From NCBI RefSeq assembly GCF_009900765.1, contig NZ_JAAABL010000005.1, positions 62,001-126,000 on the forward strand: a DNA stretch of 64,000 nt. Direction: 5' to 3'. The DNA is from Rhodovarius lipocyclicus (GTDB taxonomy: Bacteria > Pseudomonadota > Alphaproteobacteria > Acetobacterales > Acetobacteraceae). Of this stretch, positions 9,416-18,053 are shown piece by piece; position 1 is the first letter of the stretch; each line of letters begins with the position of its first letter. Position numbers and translations under genes: made by a program. Under the pieces are notes generated by a model. It searched no databases. It saw only the letters and a program-made list of their open reading frames with translations, and had not been told where the DNA came from.

Positions 9416-9541
9416 CGAATCTCTCCCGAGGCTCACTCAGTGCGCCGGGGGCATACGCCCGCTTGCGGACAACAGCGTGACGGGATGACTGCGGTTTGAT
9501 GACACCACGCGGCGCGCGCTGGTCCAGTCCCTGGAATACAG

Positions 9542-9580
9542 ATGGGGCGGAGCCCAAGAATTACAGGGATTTCGCCCCAT
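9542..9580. promoter_or_regulatory. 8-bp inverted repeat in the divergent intergenic region
   Basis: ATGGGGCG at 9542-9549 is repeated inverted as CGCCCCAT at 9573-9580, with a 23-base spacer. It lies between the PMH operon (leftward) and the repeat-protein gene (rightward), where a regulator could act on either. No clear -35/-10 pair could be fixed for either direction. It could also be a chance GC-rich match. Confidence 0.35.
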
Positions 9581-9624
9581 TATTGCCCTGAATACCGCTA
9601 CGCTGTTACCAGGAGGAACAGGCC

Positions 9625-10071
9625 ATGGCTGACGAACCGGACGACCCAGGACTTGTCACGAAGCTGGGGCGGCGACTTCTTGTTCTGCGCGTTCTGACCA
9701 TCGGCGGCGCCGCGGGGGCGGCCGCCCCGGCCCTGGCGGCCCCGCCCCGTGCCGCCACCCCCGAGGGCGCGGCCACCCCCGCCATTCCGGTGATCACCGA
9801 CAATGACCCGTCGGACGCCGCGGGCTATGGCCGGGGCCGTGGCTATTATCCGCAACCCTATTACCGCCCGCCCCCGCCCTATCGGCGCGGCGTGACGGAC
9901 AACGACCCTTACGACGCGGCGGGCCAGGGCCGCGGCGGCTATTACCGGCCGCCCCCGCCGCCGCCGCCGCCGCCGCGCTATTACGCCCCGCCGCCCCAGC
10001 CCTATCGCGGCGTGACGGACAATGACCCCAGCGACCCGCCGGGCCGGGGCCGAGGCTGGCGCCGGTGGTGA
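9625..10071 (+). CDS. Secreted proline/tyrosine-rich protein with three TDNDP...GRGRG repeats
   Basis: A 148 aa protein with an excellent ribosome site (AGGAGGAACAGG just before the ATG). After a charged N-terminus comes a hydrophobic Ala-rich segment (about residues 20-40) that may be a signal peptide ending in ALA. The rest holds three repeats of T-D-N-D-P-[SY]-D-x2-G-x-GRG at about residues 58-72, 90-103 and 129-142, separated by PPPP/YY/R stretches. The acidic D-N-D-P-x-D pattern looks like a small cation-binding loop (inference). The protein probably sits in the envelope. No known function; similar repeat proteins are, as far as I recall, seen mainly in Acetobacteraceae. Confidence 0.8.
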   Translation: MADEPDDPGLVTKLGRRLLVLRVLTIGGAAGAAAPALAAPPRAATPEGAATPAIPVITDNDPSDAAGYGRGRGYYPQPYYRPPPPYRRGVTDNDPYDAAGQGRGGYYRPPPPPPPPPRYYAPPPQPYRGVTDNDPSDPPGRGRGWRRW

Positions 10072-10087
10072 CCGCGCGCTCCCTCGC

Positions 10088-10121
10088 CCGCGCCATGCGC
10101 CTTGACGGCATCATGGCGCGG
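10088..10121 (+). terminator. Perfect 10-bp hairpin after the repeat-protein gene
   Basis: CCGCGCCATG and CATGGCGCGG form a perfect 10-bp stem with a 14-base loop, 17 bases after the stop at 10071. It has no T-run, so it may be a weak terminator or an mRNA 3' stabiliser between this gene and the lipoprotein gene. Confidence 0.45.
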
Positions 10122-10159
10122 GCAGACATTCCGCCGAAATCCAACCCTGTGGGGATGCC

Positions 10160-11098
10160 ATGATCCGTCACCGCCTGACAGCCATCGCGCTGCCGCTGCT
10201 GCTGGCCACCGGCTGCGCCTCCACCGCGCCGGTCCGCCGGGCCGACCTGCCCGCCGGGCAGCGCTTCGCCGGCCAGATGGAAACCGCGGACACCAACGCC
10301 ACCGCCGCCATCCGCCGCGTGGCGGATTTCGAGCAGGTGGTGGTGCGTGAGGAAGCCGCGGTGGCCTATGCCACCGACGGCCGCCGCCCCGCCGACCGCC
10401 CAGGCCCCAGCGCCGCCGACGCCGCGGGCATGGTCTTCGCCCCCGCCTTCGCCGCGATCGGCGATTACGGCCATGTGATGGGCCATGTCGCCTCCGGCCT
10501 GCCGATCACGGCCAAGCCCGGCCCGAGCGGCGCCGAACTGGCCCGCCTGACCGAGGCCGGCCTGGCCGCCGTGCAGACCGCCGCCGGCGTGACCGTGACG
10601 CCAGAGGTGCGCAGCGCGGGCCTGGCCGGCATCATCGCCCTGGCCGACCTGGCCGAGACGATCAGCAAGCGCGGCGGCCCCGAGCCCGGCCTGCGGACCC
10701 TGGCCGCCGAGGCCGAGCCGCATCTGGCCGCCGTGGTGGAATTGCTGAAGCAGGTGCTGGGCGCCGAAACCGGCCAGGCCGTGCGCGGCGCCGTGCGCAG
10801 CAGCCGCAACGCGCTCGAAGCCTCCCACAACCGCCTGCTGACCGCCGCCCGCGCCACCAACCGGGATCCGGTGGCCCGCTACAGCCTGTATCGCAGCATC
10901 GTGGCACTGCGGGACAATGACCCGGTGCAAGGAACGATCGGCGCCGTGGTGACGGTGCTGAACCGCCTGCACACGGCCCATGTGGCCCTGGCGGCGGACC
11001 CGACCAGCACGGATACCGCAGGCAAGGTCGTGGCGTTCGAGAACGCGGTGAACGCGCTGGGCGAGATCGCCGGGGTGCAGCCTACGGAAGAGCAGTAA
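10160..11098 (+). CDS. Putative lipoprotein of unknown function
   Basis: A 312 aa protein whose N-terminus MIRHRLTAIALPLLLATGC ends in a lipobox with Cys19 as the likely lipidation site, so it should be membrane anchored. The mature part is Ala-rich and almost entirely alpha-helical in character (LAEAGLAAVQTAAG, ELLKQVLGAETGQAVRGAV), with no enzymatic motif I recognise. It lies 88 bases after the repeat-protein gene on the same strand and may share its transcript. Its 3' end meets the structured repeat element at 11101. Confidence 0.8.
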   Translation: MIRHRLTAIALPLLLATGCASTAPVRRADLPAGQRFAGQMETADTNATAAIRRVADFEQVVVREEAAVAYATDGRRPADRPGPSAADAAGMVFAPAFAAIGDYGHVMGHVASGLPITAKPGPSGAELARLTEAGLAAVQTAAGVTVTPEVRSAGLAGIIALADLAETISKRGGPEPGLRTLAAEAEPHLAAVVELLKQVLGAETGQAVRGAVRSSRNALEASHNRLLTAARATNRDPVARYSLYRSIVALRDNDPVQGTIGAVVTVLNRLHTAHVALAADPTSTDTAGKVVAFENAVNALGEIAGVQPTEEQ

Positions 11099-11100
11099 GC

Positions 11101-11330
11101 GAGGGCGCTGCCCTCGCGCTCCCGCTCGGGGGGAAATGACTTTCCCCCCGAGAACCCCCCATTACTTTTTGGGAGTTTGGGGGCGGACCTGGGTCCGGGA
11201 GGGTTTTTCTGATAAATTATATAATAATATCAATAATATAAAGCTATTCGCAGGGGACTGGGGAGATCTTATCTCCCCAGCGGAGGGGTCTGGGGAGGCG
11301 GCGCCTCCCCAGTCCACCTTCCCAGGAAGG
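11101..11330. repeat. Structured AT-core intergenic element, copy 1
   Basis: The whole convergent gap is filled by a modular element. It holds a GAGGGC/GCCCTC hairpin (11101-11115), a perfect 12-bp stem CTCGGGGGGAAA with loop TGAC (11125-11152), and an almost pure A/T core (11211-11248, containing ATAATAATATCAATAATATA). Two related hairpins built on CTGGGGAG/CTCCCCAG follow (11258-11280 and 11290-11312), then a CCTTCC/GGAAGG hairpin (11317-11330). A second copy lies at 23080-23295 with the same module order. No coding capacity is visible. The strongly AT core is unlike the surrounding DNA. Confidence 0.85.
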
Positions 11331-11331
11331 C

Positions 11332-12321
11332 TCACCCCCTCCCTTCCTCCACCGCATGGCAGGCCACCAGGCTTTCCCCCGCCGCCAGCGCCACGGGCCG
11401 CTCCGCCTTGCAGCGCGCGTTCGCCAGCGGGCAGCGCGGGTGGAAGGCGCAGCCGGAGGGCGGGTTGATCGGTGACGGCACTTCGCCCCCCACCGGCGTG
11501 CGGGCGCGCCCGGTCATCTCGAGGTCCGGGATCGCCTCCATCAGCGCGCGCGTGTAGGGGTGGCGCGGCGCGGTGAACAGGGTTTCCGCCGGTGCCTGCT
11601 CCACGATGCGGCCCAGGTACATCACCCCCACCCGGTCGCTGACCTGCCGCACGACGGACAGGTTGTGGGAGATGAACAGGAAGGTCAGGCCCAGCCGGCT
11701 CTGCAATTCCTTCATCAGGTTCAGGATCTGCGCCTGCACCGAGACATCGAGCGCCGAGGTCGGTTCGTCGCAGACCAGGAATTCCGGGTTGGAGGACAAG
11801 GCGCGCGCGATGGAGATGCGCTGCCGCTGCCCGCCCGAGAATTCATGCGGGAATTTCTCGCCATCGGCCGGGGCCAGGCCCACCTGGGTCAGCAACTCGC
11901 CGACCCGGGCCAGGATCGCCTCCTTGCCCTCCACCAGTTTGAAGGCGCGGATGGGCTCGGCGATGATGTCCCGCACGCGCCAGCGCGGATTCAGGCTGGC
12001 GTAGGGGTCCTGGAAGATCATCTGCATGCGCTGGCGCTGGGCGGGGTCCGCGCGCGCGACCGACAGGGGCTGGCCGTCGAACACCACCGCGCCGTCGCTG
12101 GGCGGGTACAGCCCCACCACCAGCCGCGCCACGGTGGATTTGCCGCAGCCCGATTCCCCCACCAGCGACAGGGTCTGGCCCTTGGGGATGGCGAAGGACA
12201 CCCCATCCACCGCGCGCAGGGTGCGGCGCGGTTCGCGCGCCAGCAGCCGCTGCAGCGCGGGGCGGGAGACATCGAAGTAACGGGCGAGGTCCTGCGCCTC
12301 CAGCATCGGGTTCTCAACCAT
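11332..12321 (-). CDS. Oligopeptide-type ABC transporter ATPase, OppF/DppF subfamily (second transporter)
   Basis: A cytosolic ATPase of 329 aa with Walker [10 protein letters not shown], signature FSGGQ, Walker B FLVCDE and the C-terminal GCAFHPRCPLA motif of the OppF group. It is the last gene of the second ABC operon and overlaps the OppD-type gene by eight bases. A second in-frame ATG five codons in is an equally possible start, since neither has a strong ribosome site. It is closer in type to the ATPase at 2699 than to its own partner. Confidence 0.92.
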   Translation of the reverse strand: MVENPMLEAQDLARYFDVSRPALQRLLAREPRRTLRAVDGVSFAIPKGQTLSLVGESGCGKSTVARLVVGLYPPSDGAVVFDGQPLSVARADPAQRQRMQMIFQDPYASLNPRWRVRDIIAEPIRAFKLVEGKEAILARVGELLTQVGLAPADGEKFPHEFSGGQRQRISIARALSSNPEFLVCDEPTSALDVSVQAQILNLMKELQSRLGLTFLFISHNLSVVRQVSDRVGVMYLGRIVEQAPAETLFTAPRHPYTRALMEAIPDLEMTGRARTPVGGEVPSPINPPSGCAFHPRCPLANARCKAERPVALAAGESLVACHAVEEGRG

Positions 12322-13282
12322 CGGCGTGCAACCAGCAGGCGGCCTGGGTGGTGCCGGCGTCCAGCAGCTCCGGGCGCTCGGTCAGGCAGCGGCCGAACAC
12401 CTTCGGGCAGCGCGGGTTGTAGGCGCAGCCGGGCGGAATGGCGGACAGGCGCGGCATGGAGCCCTCGATGGCGGCCAGCCGCTCCACACGGCGGTCCAGC
12501 GGCGGGATGGAGGCCATGAGCCCCTCCGTATAGGGGTGCCGGGGGTGCTTCACGATCTGGCGCACCGGGCCGATCTCGATGATCCGCCCGGCATACATCA
12601 CCGCCACGCGGTCGGCGGTTTCCGCGATCACGCCCATGTCGTGCGTGACCAGCAGCATGGCCGTGCCCTTCTCCCGCGCCAGGCGCTTCAGCAGGGCGAT
12701 GACCTGCGCCTGGATCGAGACATCGAGCGCCGTGGTGGGTTCGTCGGCGATGATCAGCCGCGGCTCGGCGCAGAGGGCCAGCGCGATCACCACCCGCTGG
12801 CGCATGCCGCCCGAGAATTCATGCGGGTAGCTGTCGATGCGCTGGCTGGCGGCGGGGATGCCCACCAGCTCCAGCCACTCGATGGCCCGGGCGCGGGCCT
12901 GGGCGGGGTTCAGCGGCAGGTGGGTGGTGATGGTCTCCACCAGCTGGCGCCCGACAGTGTAGAGCGGGTTCAGCGTCGTCAGCGGGTCCTGGAAGATGGC
13001 GCCGATCTGCCGGCCGCGCACATGGCGCATCTGGTCATAGGGCAGATTGTCGATGCGCCGGCCGCCCAGCAGCACCTGGCCGCCGGCGATGCGGCCCGGG
13101 GGCTCGATCAGGCCGATAATGGCGGCGCCGGTCATGGATTTGCCGGCACCCGATTCGCCCACCATGCCCAGCACCTCACCGGGTTGGATGGTCAGCGACA
13201 CATCGTGCAGCGCCGTCAGCGTGCCGCGGCGGGTGGGGAATTCCACCCGCAGGTTGCGGACTTCGAGGAGAGGAGCGGTCAT
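12314..13282 (-). CDS. Oligopeptide-type ABC transporter ATPase, OppD/DppD subfamily (second transporter)
   Basis: A cytosolic ATPase of 322 aa starting MTAPLLEVRNLRV. It has Walker A GESGAGKS, signature FSGGM (a Gln-to-Met variant of LSGGQ at the fifth position), Walker B LIIADE and the C-terminal GCAYNPRCPK motif. The start at 13282 overlaps the permease stop by four bases (ATGA) and is preceded by GAGGAGAGGAG, a very strong ribosome site. Longer open frame upstream belongs to the permease gene in another frame. Confidence 0.92.
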   Translation of the reverse strand: MTAPLLEVRNLRVEFPTRRGTLTALHDVSLTIQPGEVLGMVGESGAGKSMTGAAIIGLIEPPGRIAGGQVLLGGRRIDNLPYDQMRHVRGRQIGAIFQDPLTTLNPLYTVGRQLVETITTHLPLNPAQARARAIEWLELVGIPAASQRIDSYPHEFSGGMRQRVVIALALCAEPRLIIADEPTTALDVSIQAQVIALLKRLAREKGTAMLLVTHDMGVIAETADRVAVMYAGRIIEIGPVRQIVKHPRHPYTEGLMASIPPLDRRVERLAAIEGSMPRLSAIPPGCAYNPRCPKVFGRCLTERPELLDAGTTQAACWLHADG

Positions 13283-14181
13283 CGCAGCTTCGGGTTCAGG
13301 GCGTCGCGCAACCAGTCGCCCAGCAGGTTGACGGACAGCACCATCACGATGAGCGAGATGCCGGGGAAAATCGTGATCCACCACTCGCCCGAGAACAGGA
13401 AGTCGTTGCCGATCCTGATCAGGGTGCCGAGCGAAGGCTGGGTGGGCGGCACGCCCACGCCGAGGAAGGAGAGGGTCGCCTCCGCCAAGATGGCCAGCGC
13501 CAGGTTCAGCGTGCCGATCACCAGCACGGGCCCCAGCACGTTGGGCAGCACATGGCGCAGCATGATGGGCAACTTGCCGAGGCCAATCACGCGCGCGGCC
13601 AGCACATATTCCTTGTTGCGCTCCACCAGGGTGGAGCCGCGCACGGTGCGGGCGAATTTCGGCCATTCGCTGATGCCGATGGCGAAGATCACGACGAACA
13701 GCGCGATCTGGTCATGCACCTCCCGCGGCAGGGCGGCGCGCACGATGCCGTCCACCAGCAGGGCGACAAGGATGGAGGGGAAGGTCAGCTGGATATCGGC
13801 CACCCGCATCAGCACCGCATCGGTGGTGCCGCCCAGATAGCCGGCCAGCAGCCCCACCATCACCCCCAGCAGGGTGGCGAAGATGGTGGCCGAGAACCCC
13901 ACCATCAGCGACACCCGCGCGCCGTACATGATGGCCGAGAGCACATCCCGCCCCTGGTCGTCGGTGCCGAGCGGATAGGTGGCATCGCCCTCCGCCGTCC
14001 AGACCGGCGGCTTGAAGGCGTCCATGAGTTGCAGGGAGGCGAGATCGAACGGGTCATGCGGGGCCAGCAGGGGCGCCAGCGCGGAGCCCGCGATGCAGAT
14101 GAAGGCCACCACCGCCGAGGCCATGGTGATGCGGCTGCGGGTGAAGGACCACCACAGGTCGCTGTCGAAGAAGCCCCGCAT
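13279..14181 (-). CDS. ABC transporter permease, DppC/OppC type (second transporter)
   Basis: An inner-membrane permease of 300 aa starting MRGFFDSDLWWSF. The YPLGTDDQGRDVLS motif and an EAA loop (YVLAARVIGLGKLPIMLRH) identify it, and it ends DWLRDALNPKLR. The ATG shares one base with the TGA of the DppB-type gene (TGATG). The open frame continues far upstream through the permease and binding-protein region, but only the part from 14181 is family-like. Confidence 0.92.
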   Translation of the reverse strand: MRGFFDSDLWWSFTRSRITMASAVVAFICIAGSALAPLLAPHDPFDLASLQLMDAFKPPVWTAEGDATYPLGTDDQGRDVLSAIMYGARVSLMVGFSATIFATLLGVMVGLLAGYLGGTTDAVLMRVADIQLTFPSILVALLVDGIVRAALPREVHDQIALFVVIFAIGISEWPKFARTVRGSTLVERNKEYVLAARVIGLGKLPIMLRHVLPNVLGPVLVIGTLNLALAILAEATLSFLGVGVPPTQPSLGTLIRIGNDFLFSGEWWITIFPGISLIVMVLSVNLLGDWLRDALNPKLR

Positions 14182-15158
14182 CAATGCGCCCCCTTGCCGA
14201 TGCGCAGGCGCGGATCGACGGCATAGTAGAGAAGATCGACGATCAGGTTGATGGTCACGAAGACCAGCGCGATCAGCATCAGATAGGCCGCCATCACCGG
14301 CACGTCGGCCGAGCCAACGGACTGGATGAACAGCAGCCCCATGCCGGGCCATTGAAACACCGTCTCCGTCACGATGGCGAAGGCGATGATGGCGCCCAGC
14401 TGCAACCCCGCGATGGTGATGACCGGCACCAGCGTGTTCTTCAGGGCATGGCCGAAATTGATCGCGCGGTTGGACAGGCCACGCGCGCGGGCGAACTTGA
14501 TGTAGTCGGTGCGCAGCACCTCCATCATCTCCGCCCGCACCAGCCGCATGATGAGCGTGAGCTGGAACAGCCCCAGCGTGATCGCGGGCAGGATCATGGC
14601 CTTGAGGCCCGAGACGGTGAGGAAGCCCGTGGACCACCAGCCGATCTGCACCACATCCCCCCGCCCGAAGCTGGGCAGCCAGCCGAGGCCCACCGCGAAG
14701 GCCAGGATTAGCAGGATGCCGATGAGGAAGGTCGGCAGCGACACGCCGATCAGCGAGAAGGTGAGGAAGAAGCGCGACAGGATCGAGTTCCGGTAGAGCC
14801 CGGTATAGACCCCCATCGGCACGCCGACGGCCATGGCGATGAAGGCGGCGCACAGCGCGAGTTCCAGCGTGGCGGGCGCGCGCTCCGCGATCAGCTCCGC
14901 CACCGGGCGCGACAGGCGGTAGGAGAGGCCGAACTGCCCCTGCACCGCCTGGCCGATGAATTTCAGGAACTGCACGAAGAAGGGCTGATCCAGGCCCAGC
15001 TGCGCCACCAAGGCGGCGCGCTCGGCCTCCGTCGCGTCCTGGCCCAGCATGATCGAGACCGGGTCGCCCACATAGGTGAACATGGCGAAGCTGATGAAGC
15101 TGACGGTCAGCATCACCGGGATGGCCTGCAACAGGCGGGAGATGACGAAAGCGAACAT
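14181..15158 (-). CDS. ABC transporter permease, DppB/OppB type (second transporter)
   Basis: An inner-membrane permease of 325 aa starting MFAFVISRLLQAIPVM, a classical DppB N-terminus. It has the GDPVSIMLG segment, EAA loop YIKFARARGLSNRAINFGHA and terminal DPRLRIG motif. It is separated from its binding-protein gene by 171 bases of palindromic and repeated DNA (15159-15329), whereas all later gene junctions of the operon overlap. Confidence 0.93.
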   Translation of the reverse strand: MFAFVISRLLQAIPVMLTVSFISFAMFTYVGDPVSIMLGQDATEAERAALVAQLGLDQPFFVQFLKFIGQAVQGQFGLSYRLSRPVAELIAERAPATLELALCAAFIAMAVGVPMGVYTGLYRNSILSRFFLTFSLIGVSLPTFLIGILLILAFAVGLGWLPSFGRGDVVQIGWWSTGFLTVSGLKAMILPAITLGLFQLTLIMRLVRAEMMEVLRTDYIKFARARGLSNRAINFGHALKNTLVPVITIAGLQLGAIIAFAIVTETVFQWPGMGLLFIQSVGSADVPVMAAYLMLIALVFVTINLIVDLLYYAVDPRLRIGKGAH

Positions 15159-15161
15159 CTA

Positions 15162-15275
15162 GTGGTCCGATCGTTGGCGCCGATAGGCGACGGCGTGAAT
15201 CGGCCCACCGGCAATGGCGTGGTCCGATCGTTGGCGCCGGCAGGCGACGGCGTGAATCGGCCCACCAACAACGCG
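15162..15275. repeat. Two tandem 57-bp palindromic units
   Basis: A 57-base unit starting GTGGTCCGATCGTTGGCGCC at 15162 is repeated at 15219 with few changes. Each unit folds on the minus-strand transcript into an outer stem (GTGGGCCGAT with ATCGGACCAC, one mismatch) enclosing an inner stem CGCCG/CGGCG. Both stems are kept in the two copies. The place, directly between a binding-protein gene and its permease genes, is typical of REP/BIME-like elements that stabilise the upstream mRNA or attenuate downstream expression. Confidence 0.85.
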
Positions 15276-15330
15276 AATGGTGCGCCGTGGCCGGCACGGC
15301 AAGATGGGGTGAGGCATGGTGCGCACCATT
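15276..15330 (-). other. Inverted repeat straddling the binding-protein stop codon
   Basis: AATGGTGCGC (15276-15285) is inverted as GCGCACCATT (15321-15330), whose last base is the first base of the binding-protein stop complement. ATGGTGCGCACCAT (15316-15329) is in itself a perfect 14-bp palindrome. An inner CCGTG/CACGG hairpin lies between. It probably forms a 3' stem on the binding-protein message; there is no T-run for a standard terminator. Confidence 0.5.
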
Positions 15331-16907
15331 CAGTTCACCACGGCCCAGCGGAAATAGGGCTGGTTGTTGGCCATGTGCGGGATGGTGATGCTGGTGCGCA
15401 GCGCCCAGGGGATCATCTGGTGGTGCAGCGGGATCAGCGGCACGTCCTCCCGGAAGATGTGCAGCGCCTGGCGGATGGCGTCCTGGCGGGCGTCCCCGGT
15501 CTCGGTGCGCATGCGGTTGATCAGAGCGTCCATGGCCGGGTTGGAATAGCCGCCATAGTTCCAGATGCCGTCGCCCTGCTGCCCGCCGGCGCGCGACGCC
15601 AGCAGCGACTGGAAGGAATACAGCGCATCCAGCGTCGGCACGCCCCAGCCGAACAGATAGACGCTGGTGTCCTCGCGCTGGATCTTGGCGAAGAACGGGC
15701 CGAGCGGCATGGCGTTCAGCCGGGTGCGGATGCCCACGCGCGTCCACATGCTGGCGATCGCCTGGCAGATCTGCTCATCATTGATGTAGCGGTTGTTGGG
15801 GCAGTCGAGCGTGATCTCGAAGCCGTTCGGATAGCCGGCCTCGGCCAGCAGGGCGCGGGCGCGTGCGGCATCGAAGGGCAGGCGCACATCCTCCTCCCGC
15901 ACATAGCCGTTCACCTGTTCGGGGAAGAGGGTGCCGGTGGGCAGGGACTGGCCGCGCATGGTCACGCGCTGGATCGCCTGGATATCGATGGCTTGGTACA
16001 GCGCGCGCCGCACCCGCAGGTCAGCCAGCGGGTTGCGGCCGCGCACGTCGGAATACAGCAGCTCCGGCCGGGCCACATCCATGGCCAGGAAGATGGTGCG
16101 CACCTCCGGCCCCTCCAGCACGCCCACGCCGGGGGCGGCGCGCAGGCGCTGCAAATCCTGCAACGGGGGGTCCATCACGAAATCCACCTCGCCCGACAGC
16201 AGGGCGGCGATGCGCGTGGCGTCGGAGGCGATGGGGCGGAAGACGATCTCGGTCACATTGCCGGTGCCTTCCTCCCGCCAGCCCCACCAATCGGCGTTGC
16301 GGGTCAGCACGGTGCGCACATCGGGCTCCCGCAGGGACAGGCGGAAGGCGCCGGTGCCGTTGGTGTTGCGGGTGGTGTGCAGTTCCTCGCGCTGGCGGGT
16401 GTTCTGCGGGCGGGCGGCGCCATTCGCCTCGGACCAGCCGCGGCTCATGATGAACACGCTGGCGATCTTGTTGGGCAGGATGGGGTCCGGTACGCGGGTG
16501 ATGATGTCCACCGTCAGCGGGTCCACCGCCACCGCGCTCTCGATCGTGTCGACATAGATGCCGAAATTGGAGGTGGGCTGCTTCGCGCGGGTGATGCTGA
16601 ACACCACATCGTCGCTGGTGAAGGCCTGGCCTTCATGGAAGCGCACGCCCTCGCGCAGATGGAAGCGCCAGCGGTTGGGCTCCACCTGCTCCCACCGCGT
16701 GGCCAGGCCGGGGCCGAGGCCCAGCGTGCGGGTGCGCTGGATCAGCGCGTCATAGACCTGCTGCAGCACCATGGTGACGGTGCCCACATTCTGGCTGTGC
16801 GGGTCCATGGTGTTGGGATCGCCGCTGGCGGACCAGCGGACGGTGCGCGCCTCGGCGCCGAAGGAAAGGCAAAGGGCGGCAACGGCCGCGAAAAGCCTGA
16901 TTCGCAT
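15330..16907 (-). CDS. Periplasmic substrate-binding protein, family 5 (second transporter)
   Basis: A secreted solute-binding protein of 525 aa. Signal peptide MRIRLFAAVAALCLSFGAEA, then RTVRWSASGDPNTMDPHSQN, the typical SBP_bac_5 opening. LREGVRFHEGQAFTSDDVVFS is the diagnostic family motif. The start at 16907 has GGGAG upstream; the frame extends 41 codons further but with non-secretory sequence. It is the first gene of the operon 16907-11332. It is not specially similar to the two binding proteins at 4647-7826, so a different substrate is likely. Confidence 0.93.
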   Translation of the reverse strand: MRIRLFAAVAALCLSFGAEARTVRWSASGDPNTMDPHSQNVGTVTMVLQQVYDALIQRTRTLGLGPGLATRWEQVEPNRWRFHLREGVRFHEGQAFTSDDVVFSITRAKQPTSNFGIYVDTIESAVAVDPLTVDIITRVPDPILPNKIASVFIMSRGWSEANGAARPQNTRQREELHTTRNTNGTGAFRLSLREPDVRTVLTRNADWWGWREEGTGNVTEIVFRPIASDATRIAALLSGEVDFVMDPPLQDLQRLRAAPGVGVLEGPEVRTIFLAMDVARPELLYSDVRGRNPLADLRVRRALYQAIDIQAIQRVTMRGQSLPTGTLFPEQVNGYVREEDVRLPFDAARARALLAEAGYPNGFEITLDCPNNRYINDEQICQAIASMWTRVGIRTRLNAMPLGPFFAKIQREDTSVYLFGWGVPTLDALYSFQSLLASRAGGQQGDGIWNYGGYSNPAMDALINRMRTETGDARQDAIRQALHIFREDVPLIPLHHQMIPWALRTSITIPHMANNQPYFRWAVVN

Positions 16908-16982
16908 GGATGAAGCTCCCGTTACGTCCGCTATACGGCGCCAGCGCGCGGACGGGAAGCGTGCTTTGCATGGCTGGGTTGA

Positions 16983-16999
16983 CGGGGGCGCTGCCCCCG
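16983..16999 (-). terminator. GC hairpin after the AI-2E transporter gene
   Basis: CGGGGGC/GCCCCCG with loop GCT follows the stop codon at 17005 by five bases. There is no T-run. It probably marks the 3' end of the dnaE/AI-2E message ahead of the second ABC operon. Confidence 0.4.
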
Positions 17000-17004
17000 C
17001 GCGC

Positions 17005-18053
17005 TCACCCTCGCGGCGGCGCCTCCCCATTGCCGATCTCCGCCCATTCCTTGATCACCGTGAACCCCACGGCCAGCAGTACGGGCCCCAGGAACAGCCC
17101 CAGGAAGCCGAAGGCCACCACGCCCCCCAGCGCGCCGATCAGCGTCAGCAGCAGCGGCAGATCGGCGCCGCGCGCGATGAACCAGGGCCGGATCACGTTG
17201 TCGGCCGAGGAAATCCCCAAGCCCCCATACAGCAGCATGAACACGCCCCAGCCGGTAGAACCCTGCGTGAACAGCCAGATCGCGGCCGGGATCCAGACCA
17301 GCGGCGCGCCCACGGGCAGAATGGACAGGCACCCCGCCACCACCCCCAGCAGGATGGGCTGCGGCACGCCGGAGATCCAAAGCCCCGCCATGGTCATCGC
17401 CCCCTGCACGAAGGCCGTGCCCACCAGCCCGAACACCACCCCGCGCGTGACATTGGCCACCACCAGCAGCAGGTGCCGCGCCCGGTCGCCCGCCAGGCGC
17501 TGCATCAGCCCCTCCAGCGCGCGGGCGATGGCCGGGCCGTCGCGGTACAGGAAGAAGGCCAGGAAGATCGCCACCAGCAGTTCCGCCACCCCCGACAGCA
17601 CCGACAGCAGGATGGACAGCGCCGTCTGCGCGATGGTGCCGGCATAGGGGCGGACGAAGGCCAGCAACGCATCGGCGTTGCCCATGAACCGCCCATAGAA
17701 CTCCGCCAGGTAATCCCCCGCGAAGGGGATCTGCGCCAGCGTCGGCGCCAGGTCCGGCAGGCCGCCGGCCACCAGGGATTCGATGCGCTGGCTCAGCGCG
17801 TCGATGTCGGAGCGGGAGGTGGGGGCGGCCACCAGCACCGGCACCACCAGCACCAGGAAGCAGGCCAGCACCAGCAGCAGCGAGGTGAGAGTGCGCGACA
17901 GCCGCAGCTTCTCGTTCAGCAGCACGAAGACCGGCCAGGTGCAGAACACCAGGATCGAGGCCCAGAGCAGCGAGGAGATGAAGGGCCGGATGATGTAGAG
18001 GCAGCCCACCCCCAGCGCCACGGCGGCCGCGAGGCCCAGGATACGCCCTTGCA

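Noticed and set aside
9478-9503. Pho-box-like GTCAT/ATGAC repeats upstream of the PMH operon
   Set aside because: The repeated ATGAC words are 14 bases apart (not 11), and the flanking bases do not fit the PhoB consensus, so phosphate control cannot be claimed from them.
10101-10129. TTGACG...GACATT as a promoter for the lipoprotein gene
   Set aside because: The -10 matches only three of six positions and the -35 lies within the loop of a perfect hairpin.
15162-15275. CRISPR-like array
   Set aside because: Only two directly adjacent units without spacers, no cas genes.
13279-15747. Single 822-residue frame joining both permease regions
   Set aside because: Only the last 300 residues look like a permease. 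The rest is out-of-frame sequence from the DppB-type gene, the repeat spacer and the binding-protein end, so it is not a fusion protein.
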